From: Heterostelium multicystogenum
Lineage: Eukaryota; Evosea; Eumycetozoa; Acytosteliales; Acytosteliaceae
Assembly: GCA_003667245.1 (NCBI GenBank)
Contig: RCNN01000035.1
Location: 1-19,431 of the forward strand
Reading direction: 5' to 3'
Length of the DNA stretch: 19,431 nucleotides
Shown: one piece after another, positions 1 through 11,100 of the stretch
How positions within the stretch are numbered: position 1 is the stretch's first letter
Layout: each line of letters opens with the position of its first letter
Program-made: the position numbers and the translations under genes
Notes under the pieces: model-generated
Told to the model about the DNA's origin: nothing
Seen by the model: the letters and a program-made list of their open reading frames with translations, nothing else
Database searches by the model: none

Positions 1-2195
1 TGTCGACACGACAAATCAAAGATTAGTTTCAATAGTTTTGAAATCCTCAGCGGAATACAGTCGAATATTTGGTCTGTATTTGAATGGATACATAACAATA
101 CCTGTAAGTATATATTTCTGTGCCTTGAGTTGAACTATAATTAATTAATTGATAATAAATCAGAGTTCTTCCAATGTTCCTTCAAATTTTGTTGGATGGT
201 GGAAAATAATTACCAATTGACTTCTCTGACTATTTCAATATTCCATTGACCGAAAAAGAAAATGGAATCTGAAGAAGAGTATTTGCATTCACCAACACAC
301 ACTTGTGTCTTGGAGACTATCATCCATCTTCACAGAATACTGTTTCTGCAGGAGTTGATTTATGTGCCGAAATGAGTCAGCCAATCAATAAATTCCTAGT
401 GACATCCATGTTCAAGTCAACTGCCCAAGCTTGTGGTGTGAAACTGTGGCTCTATTGTCCAAGAAGGATTTCGATGGAACCGGTACTGTGAAATTCGAAA
501 TCAATACTGTTTCTACATTCGTTGGTTCATTCCTCTCACTTACTCCATTTGACTCGAGATTTATTGACACTGATATCGCCATAACTCCAATTCCAAACTC
601 CAATATAGATTGTTTCATCTGAATGCTTAGAAACATTCAAAGAGCAAAACTCTATACCAAACCGATACGTTTGCCATGATTGACATCAACAAACACCACA
701 CTCGCCAAGTTGCAATAAAGCTAAGAGATAGAAAGAGAAATATCGAGGTTCTAAATAACAATGAGATATATTCATTTCGTTATGAAGCAACAAGGACAAC
801 GATATCATCCCTGACAATGTGAATACATTTAAAACCAATGTGCTTCATTGTGTATCGAACATTTGCAAATGATAACCGATCTCTATCCAACATCCAACAC
901 ACAACAACCACTAAAGCTCTAATTGATGAACAACAAAAGAAAGTCATCATCAATGACAACAACAACTATCCAATCGATTTGAATAACTCTGTATCGATGA
1001 CCTATTCATTGCTTATTCATATCATTACATAACAACACTCAACACCAACTACAAATCAGTCTCTCTCCACATCGATAGCAGAATAGCAGAACAAGATAAT
1101 GATGAAATAGTTGCAAATTACCAAGTCTTTAGTGTATTCTTTCGCGCTCAAATTCAAACAAGAGTAAGTTTTTTACAATTTTTGATTGATCTTAGCTATA
1201 ACTCACACAATTTTAAAAAGGAAACATTCCCTTACTTGAGATCAGATGCAAAGCAAACTATTCACTGCTCAGAGAAACAATTGTCATTGAAAGCTACCAA
1301 AAGAATGGCGTGTTTCAACCAGTTTCTCAGTCTTCGGGCTTGATTACTTCATTCCTTTGGGATATCAATCGATAACCAAGCCGACCAGGATGAGATATTC
1401 TACCAAGACACTTTCACAAGTGGTCTTTGCTATTGCTTTCGACTTGATTGCTGAAATCATCAGAGAGAATGAACCTACCGATATCTTTACACTTATTGAG
1501 CACTTGAAAACAAAGATTATCAACACAGTTGAAGATCCCACAATGATCTTTGATAACCTAGATCGTGTCATCAATTTGAAACTATATCTACAAATGTAAT
1601 TTTTGTTTAGAAGTAAGTGCTATTAATCCTCATTCTTTCAATATATAATTACTAACATATATGACATAATATACTATATAGAGTCCAACAGAACCATTTT
1701 CAGATCCACTTTACGAACTATTAGGGAGTCCAAGTATGTGAATCAAACTTCAATACTCTTCCACTTGATAAGCTTTATGAAACAGTTGGAAAAATGGGCT
1801 CAATCCAATCCAATGAAAATTTCTTCCAACAGATTTTGGTTGTCAATTTATGAATCCCCAATTAAACGTATTATTGCTCGTGAAAGTTTTCTTCGAGAAA
1901 AAGTGCAACTTCGTGACAGATTCTTCTGTCATGTACCTATTCATCAAGGCTCTCCTTTCAGTACAATTACACCTCTTGGTATTGATTATTATCACTGAGA
2001 TGCTCGAAGTTTTTAATGGATAGTGCAGAGAAAGTAATCAACTACAAAGACCAATTGACTACATATTATATCCCTAGTATGATTCATTCTGATGCTGGCA
2101 TAACTATTATCAAGTATTATGATAAGATCTGTGGAGTTTATGAATCCGAAATAGCTGAATTCGAAAATGGAGAAATTCTTTAGAAGATGTGAAGT
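1..2195 (+). other. Unrecognised N-terminal segment of the giant gene
   Basis: Coding-like base composition and spliceable introns (104-163, 1164-1220, 1613-1681) continue here, but the reading frame changes often. Readable pieces are around 2-103 (containing IFGLYLNGYITIP), 430-620 (KKDFDGTGTVKFEINTVSTF), 680-820 (HHTRQVAIKLRDRKRNIEVL), 1357-1596 (EDPTMIFDNLDRVINLKLYL) and 1738-2010. The first pieces look like an extracellular beta-rich domain. The piece ending near 1600 looks helical. I do not recognise a family. The segment passes into the first IPT domain with no A/T-rich gap, stop-plus-poly(A) signal or promoter, which is why I join it to the downstream gene. Confidence 0.5.
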
Positions 2196-5100
2196 CGACC
2201 CATTCATCCTCACAATCAGTCCTTGAGAAGTCCTACAAAAGATGAAACTTCAATCACAATTAACGGACGAAATTTAAGAAATTTTGATTTCCAATTTGGT
2301 GATGAATATTTGGATGTTTATTCCTGTGATAGAGAAACTCCTGGTCAAATTATATGCTCCCACTACCATCTGGACTAGGAACCAAAAAAATAAGCTTTAC
2401 TCAATCCAATCTACAATGTACTCCGACTTCCAAACACATTCGAATTCAAATACGACGAACCAACAGTATTACTTTGACTCCAAGTGGTCCTTATGATACT
2501 GTCGGCTCAGTCATCACCATATATGGTCAAAAACTTTTTCTCACCCAACATCAACTATTGAAGATATTAAGCTTAGTGTTGGTGGAGTTCCAATCCCAAT
2601 TATATCAGGTGGTTTCGAAGGTCAAAATGAATACATCGTATTCAAAAACCAATGGAACTGGTATGAACAAATTTATTGAAATCGAAGTTGGTGCTCAAAA
2701 ATATCAAGATCAGGCATTTATTCATCACAAAGCACCAAAGATTAATTCTATCTCCAATGTAATGTGGAAAACCAATGGAGATGAAGTCATTTCAATTTTT
2801 GGATCTCAATTTGGTGACCCACATCTCGATCAGGTACCAACATTTATACCTAGTTGTAATAAACCTGATAGAATCAGTGACAGTCTTATTGTTTGCTCTT
2901 CAAAAACTGGATATGGCACCAGTCGTAGTTTCAATGTTTATATTGACCAACAAAAATCAAATTCTGTCCAATTTGATTACATTGCCCCAACCATTCTTCA
3001 AGTTGTTCATGAACCATTCATCAACACATCATACGGTGGATATTTCTGGGTTGCTGGTTTAAACTTTGCAACCTTGTATGATGATGTCCAGTTGGTTAAC
3101 ATTACCAATGATCAATATCAGATTCTGGACTGCGAGGCTGACTATGGAACAACCTGCTACTTCAACAAAACATATTTAAATGAAAATGGAGACAAAGAAA
3201 TCGAGACACCAACTCAACAAACACCTGGTTCATATGATCCATACATTGATTTAAGTCCTTCCTTCAGAGATAAAATCCCATTTGAATGTATCAAGTGCTG
3301 GATGCCTGCTGGTGTTGGAAATGATAATATTATATCGTTGATATTGATGGACGATCTACTCTAAATTCAACTGAAACACTTATTTTCCCTCGACCATTAA
3401 TCAACAACGTTACTACCAACTCATCTGGAACCGATGGATCCGGAACTATCTCAATATTTGGAATCAATTTCTCTCCAAAAAGAGCCCAAGTCCGTTTATG
3501 ATGTATTTACCGATACACACACTCCCGTTCCAGACATTAATTATGAGAGAGGAATTGAGAGAAGTAACATTACTGTTGGACACTACCTCTTTAGAAATAG
3601 CACATGGATAAACTCAACTCTCATTATCACAGAGATTCAACCAGGAGTTGGTGCAAATCACACCATCAAAGTTTTCTTGGGAAATCAATCTATGATTAAC
3701 TCTCTTGAAGATCAAAATCTTTTTAACTTCTCATATGAAAGTAAGTCTTGTTCTATATTGATACAATTTATATTAAATACTAATTTGATTACAAAATTTT
3801 ATAGGACCCAAAATTACAGAGATCATTGGAACCACTAGCACCAGTGGAAATAACATTATTTCAGTTTATGGATTCAATTTCATACCAGCAAATAAGACCT
3901 TTTTAGTAGACTCTGATTTTGAAACAAGCTATCTCCAAATCGATATTAATAACTGTACATCACCAACATGGGTAAATTCAACACATTTCACATGTACACT
4001 CCAGCCTGGAATCGGTGGAAATCTATCAATGGAAGTTTTCATTGGAAAACCAACAAAATGTTGAAGGTTTGAAGAATTTTTCATATTCCCCACCTGAAAT
4101 TTCATCATCAAGCTCCAGTGATACCAAGGGTGCTGAAATCATTACTATCAATGGTTTTTAACTTTGTTCCAAAGGATGTGGATCCCAAAGATTCAAAAGT
4201 ATTAATTAATGATCAAGGACTGTACAGATATCGAATGGATAGACCATCATCAAATATCATGCAAGGTTCCAGCTGGAATCGGAAAAAATCTAACCATATT
4301 TTGTTGCTATTTCCAACCAAAATACTACATCTGACATTTTTAACTATAATGAACCAAAGATTGATGAAGTTCCACCTGTCGCTACACAAGGTGAATTGAT
4401 AACAATCAAAGGATCTAATTTCGTTCCAAAGAATGTCGACGCAAAAGACTCGAAAGTTTTGATCAACGATGTGGTTTGCTCTGATATCACATTCATTGAT
4501 GAAACACAAATCTCATGTAAATTCCAAAAAGGAATTGGTAAAAATCAATCCTTGGAAGTTTTCATTGACTCTCAAAATGTCAAATCAAACTTTGACTACA
4601 AGATACCAAAGATCACAGATATTCCAAACAGTGACACTGATGGTTCTACAATCACAATCAAAGGTGAAAACTTTGTTCCTAAAGACGTTCAAGATGGAGG
4701 TTTATCATCAAGCTATGCTGAAATCAATGGAAAGAAATGTACTGATTATGTTTGGATTGACCATACACAATTCTCTTGTAAGATTCCTTATGGAATTGGA
4801 AAGGATATTCCATTTTAAAGTTTATATTGGAAAGCAAACACACAATGAAAACCATCAAATTTCATACAACCGTAACTATTATTCAAATAAGAAATATTAA
4901 ATACAAATAACTAACAAATTATCTTTAAACAAAATAGCACCATCACTTCCAAGTAATTCCGATTACTCTGGTCCAACCAAAGGTGATGTTGAACTGTTGA
5001 TCAAAGGATCTAACTTTGTTCCTTCATACTTGGCAACATCTACTCCAACCAATGACCAAAACAATTATGTGAAGATTGGAGGCAAATCATGTCAATCATT

Positions 5101-8100
5101 GCTTTGGAAAGATTCAAACTCGTTACAATGTAAGATTCCATCTGGAACTGGAGCCAAGAAATCAATAGAAATCAAAGTTGGTGGTCAAATTAATGATCAA
5201 AACACCTATTTCTCATATGAAAGTAAGTTTACAATGAAATGATATAAACACTATGATATTAATTTAAATGTATTCAGAACCAATAATTAGAGAGATCAGC
5301 CCAAATAAAGGAAGAATGTCTAGAGCTACTATTGTGACAATTAAAGGTTCGAATTTTGGAAACATTAAAGACCAAGTTACCATTGATTCTCAAGACTGCT
5401 CAGTGTTCACATGGAATCATGAAACAATTGTTTGTGTTGCACAACAATCCAAATCTGAAGGTGAAAAGATAGTTTCAATTACGGTTGATTCGCAAAAATC
5501 AAATCAAGATGTAACTTTCACCTATTATGACAAACCAAAGATTGATAGAATTGAACCCAAAGAAGGATCAGTTGATGGAAATGAAGAAATTACAATCTAT
5601 GGTTCTAATTTGGTTGAAGATGGAAGTACCTTGAAGGTAATCTTCAAGAGGCAAGAGTGCTCAATCGTATCTTCTTCCAACGAGAAAATTGTATTCATCA
5701 ACAAACGTGGAGGAGGCCAAAACATTGAAACCTATGTCAGACATGTCAACCCAACAACTTACCGATCAAACCTCGAATACAAATACTGAATTCTCTTATA
5801 ATGGTATGTATTATCTTTTGAACGTGACTCACTTTATATATATTAATATTATCCACTTTCTTCAGGACCATCAATCTCATCTGTTACACCATCAAGTGGA
5901 GATAAAGATACCAAACAACTAATTAGAATCAATGGTAAAAATCTGGGACTAGTAGGAGAAGAAACAACAGTTAAGATTGGAACTAAAGACTGCTCCAATG
6001 TAAATGTTATTTCATCATCACAAGTTACATGCATGGTTCCAACCTCATCATCCGCATCTGTAGAAACTGTTCAACTTACCTTTTACTCAAGATCTGCCAC
6101 ATCAAATTATGAATATACTGATGATGATAGTAGTAGTAGTAGTAGCAGTAGCAGTCAAAGCGAGAGTGAAAATAGTGATGGTGATCCCGATCCCGAACCA
6201 GACACAATAATTTCTCAACAAATATTTATTCTTGGATCGACTCCAATAATTTGGCCACCTGGTGTGCTCCCTGTGCCAATAATCGTTAGTGAATATTCTA
6301 TCTGGGCTCAACCCCAATTGAAATCTTCACCAGACTATCACTTTGAAACCTCCATCTAATTTTGAGTTCCCATTCTCAGACTTCAATTCCATTTCGATTG
6401 ATTGGGCACGTATCACTTCTTCCTCGATTACAAAGATAAAAATTCAATGTTTCAATACGTTTCAAGATATCATTCAGACTAAAGAGTGGTAAATCATGGT
6501 CATGTGAAACCGATGGATCCGATGATGATGATGACGATGATTCCAACGAAAGCAGTGGTCCAGTATGGCGTCGTCCCAGTGCTCCAGGAGGTGTACAAGG
6601 TAAATTCCCAGCATGGTTACTCCCTGCTGGAAGCGATCCAGATCAGATCCCAGCTGAAATTCCAACACCACCAGCACTCTATTTCAAGTCAACTATCAAA
6701 GGTCGTCTGTTTGAAGATAAAAACTTCAATATGAAATTAGATGAAAATGATATTACCATTGGAAGCCAAGGTTTTATTATTGGTGTTATTAATGCCGATG
6801 ATTCTTTTACTTTTGGAAAAGTATATGAGGATGGAAGATATGAAATCGAAGTCGAGCGTCAAATGGTCTATACACAATCTATGTCACCTCTTTACCTATA
6901 TTTAGCAATCCTTCTTACTTCTTGCCACAAACAAGATTCCATGTTCCATTTTCATTCAATGGTTGGGAACAAAATATTCCAGTTTTCACCAAATCTCCTC
7001 TTGGTTGTTTGGGAACTGTTGAAACTTATTCAAAGAAAGTAACACTTCAGTATGGTGAATACAAATTGTTGGATTTCGGTGTATATATGTTCGAAACTAC
7101 AACTCTAAAATTCCCTGAATACTGCCAGGTCAATTTGATTGGACAAACCATTTTAATTAAATACAGTAAGTTTAGAGTAAATCATCTTTAACTGACAATT
7201 CACTAACATTTAATCTCCAGAAACAACACTTGACCTATCGTTGTTCTTAGATACAGATTATAATGGTGATAAAGACGTAACTTTATCAAATGTAGATTAT
7301 GATATTATCTCGGAAGTTGAAGGAAAACAACTGACTAGAAGCTATTCATATGATAAATCCAAATCAATTGATATACCCTCAAGCTCAAGAATTGTTTTCA
7401 AATCCAATAGCATCACACCAATCATCAATAACTATTTAGTTCAAGTTGAAGATGAAACTGTGATTTCGACAATTTCTAAATCGCTTGGCTTCTTCAACAT
7501 TCCACCCACTAATTCCTTAGTATTCACTGGATCAAACTCTCAAGTTCTTTCACTAACATTTGGAAAGTATACCAAGGCATTCTTCGATAATATTGATTGG
7601 ACTGAGAATTCTTTGTCATTTACACCCAAGACCAATCAAACAGTTGTCTTTACCAAAGATGACCAAGATACCAAAGGACGTGTAATCACACCAAATGGAA
7701 ATGAATTTTCAGTGAACCAAATCACATTTGGAAATGTGGAAATCGTCAATCAATGTATGTATAGTTTTAAAGAAAAAAACCAATGATCTTTTATTAATTG
7801 TATTTTAGATCTATTCTCCAAATCAATTCCAACTACTGGTGGCAAGATTATAATAAGCAATGACTATCCATATCAAAAAGCAACCTACTTTATTGACTCT
7901 GTCCAAATTCAATGCAATTCGGTTGATTTAGGTTTTGAATGTACAATTCCAGCCTGGAGTGGAGGTTCATTAACCAAACAAATCACTTCGAAATGGAATA
8001 ATATGGATCTCTATCCAATCCACACATTGAAATATTCAACATCCGAACCCACAACCACTACTTCATCAACTGGAACAACTGTTTCACCAACCACAGGCGC

Positions 8101-11100
8101 AACATCTGGTACAACAACTACCACTTCAGGTGGTTCAACTACAGGTGGAAGTGGAATGACAACTGGGGTTGCCACAACTACAACTGGTTCAACAACAGGT
8201 GGTGGTGGATCATTTTTATCATATATAACTGGTTTCATTCTCAATGACACCAACTTTAACAATCAATTCGATGAAGGTGAATCATATATCGCACATATCA
8301 GAATTCAAATTATTGGAAACAACTTGGATGTAATCACTCAAAGTAATTCAAGCGGAATTTTCTCATATGCTGTCACCGAACCCGGAATATATTCAATCAC
8401 ATTGGTCAATGATGAAGATACTGAAACTCCTTACTTTATGCCACAATCTGTTTCTGTTTCAATTTCAGCTCAAACAGAATATCAAGCAAACCTTACTGTC
8501 TTTTGGAAATGTAAGTTTATTATAGATTTATTAAATTGTATAAAGTATAGTATTTTATTAATTTACATATTTACCATCAAACAGCAATCTATGGATGTGT
8601 TGGAACATTATCGAATGCCGAAAGTGAATCGATTTCAATCCAATATGGATCATTCAATTTATCACACTTTAACTATAACTATAGCTCTGAATACCATATT
8701 TATTCTGTAAGACTAAACAAGAACTCTACATATATTTGTACAATAACATAGATACTAATTTAATTCACTTTAAACATAGTTCCCACCAATATGTCATGTT
8801 GAAATCCATCAATCTATAATTACCGTACAATACAGTAAGTATTTAACATATAATTTTAGAAAGTGAATATATATTAATTTATGATTTTACAATCCAGAAT
8901 CTAAATTGAATATTTCATTATATTTAGAAGACAACTTTAACGGTCTAAATGATGATAATCTAGATTATACTGTTGACCTAACAGTTTTAGTACAGACTCA
9001 ATTGAATGGAAACATATTAAACAGAATCTATATGTTTAACAAAGTCCCATCATATTTTGTTACTGATGTTCCAGGTGATTCATTTGTTTCATTGAAATTG
9101 GATGGAGAATCGTCATTGAACACAACAATCGCTTTGAACAACAAAAACTATTCAATTCCACAACCAATAACAATATCGACTATTTTCGATAATTTATTAT
9201 TGTTCAAATCCAATCCAAACAACACAATCACATTGTTTAATAATATTACAACTTCCAATTTCTCATTAACTCTTCCTTACGGTAAATTCAACTCATCATT
9301 CTTTGACAACATTGGTTGGAATAATTCTATTATTACATTTAATGCATCAAAAGATCAACTTGTTGTAATTTCATCGATCAATGGATCAACTATTGTTGTT
9401 GGAAACAATCAAAGTATCTCCGATTTTAATATTACATCAATTGAACTTATTTATATTGGTATGCTTACTATTTTAATAGATATAGAAAATTGACTAATAT
9501 ATTTATTTATTTCTTTAGATCTATTCAATAAGATACCTTTGATTCCATTGGACGGTGGACAAATTAAACTGAACAATATTTATTGGAATTATTCAGTTCA
9601 ACCCCAATTATTCATAGAAAATACACTCATTCAATGTGTAGTTTCAGATATTAATGCATCTTTTGTTGATTGTTCAATTCCACAATATTTAATTGGTGAT
9701 CTTACCAAGAAGATCGATCTCTATTGGAATGATATGAAACTTTACCAAATTGGAAGCATCACATATGAAACACCAATCACAACCACATCTACCACTGGTT
9801 ATCCAACAACAACAACAACAACAACTGAAGGATCAACTACTGGTGCCTCCACTACTGGCAGTTCAACTACTGGTGGAGCAACTACTGGTGAAACAACCAC
9901 TGGTGGAGTAACTACTGATGGTTCAACTACTGGTGGATCTGTTCCAATCTCAACATTCGTTGGATATCTCTTCAACGATACAGATTTCAATGGAATATTT
10001 GACACCTATGATAAACCAATGAAATCTATTAAAGTTGATATTGTCGGACCTGTAAACTCCAGCACAACCACATCATCACAAGGTCAATTCAGTTTCACCA
10101 ATTTGATTTCTGGAATCTATCAAGTCAATGTTGATTTTAATGAAACATCCAAATTCTACAATCCAATTGGAAACTACAAAATAGAGATCAAGAATCAATT
10201 CCTTATTCAGAAGAATATCTCATTATTCTGGAGATGTAAGCTAAGCCATATACTTTTTTACTTGAATTAAAAATACTAATAAGGATATCTCTCAATATAG
10301 CACCAATGGGATGTTTCGGAACTGCTACCACACCAGAATGGAAATATTTTGTTCAATATGGATCACACAACATATCAATCTTTAAACTAAATACTATCAA
10401 TATCAATTTGACAGCTTTCCAACTTCCAGAAAACTGTATAGGATCAGTCCAAAATGAAACGATTATAATCAAATACAGTAAGCTCCTATACGCGTATTAA
10501 ATGATGAATTATTATAATATTAACGTTTTTTTTAAAACAGATACAACATTAAATCTTACTCTATTCTATGACTCTAATATTAATGGTGTTTTCGATGAAG
10601 AAGAATTAAATGTTAACAACACAGCCAACACAACCATCCAAGTTCAATCGAAGTATAATAACCAAACAATAATTCGATATTTCCAAACAACTTTGATTCC
10701 TTCATCTATATTGATTGATATTCCATCTAACTCGACGATCACCACTGTAATCAGTGATAAGCAAACAAAAGCAACAATCATCAACAATAACATTGATGTA
10801 TTGTACTCAAATTCGATAGAGAATCCAATCAACCAAACACTTAGATTCTATAAGGAATATCAGTTCAATACAATTCAGATTGGAAATAATGAAAGCAAAT
10901 CCACATTTAACATTCCATTTGGTAAATATAATGTTTTGGAGCTTTCAGAACTAGCTGGAATGAACTTAAGCACAATACTATTTTCAAGTATCAACCAATC
11001 TGTGCATTTGATTTTCGATAATGAAACTCTTTTGATTTCAAATCAAACAACTCAATCCTTCAACACATCCAACCTTGTTTCAATTGAACTTTATGATGCA

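Noticed and set aside
8011..8262. Open frame on the - strand, Val/Pro-rich
   Set aside because: It is the mirror of the Thr/Gly linker codons; no start context, no introns and no coding logic of its own.
9799..10005. Open frame on the - strand, Val/Pro-rich
   Set aside because: Mirror of the second Thr/Gly linker.
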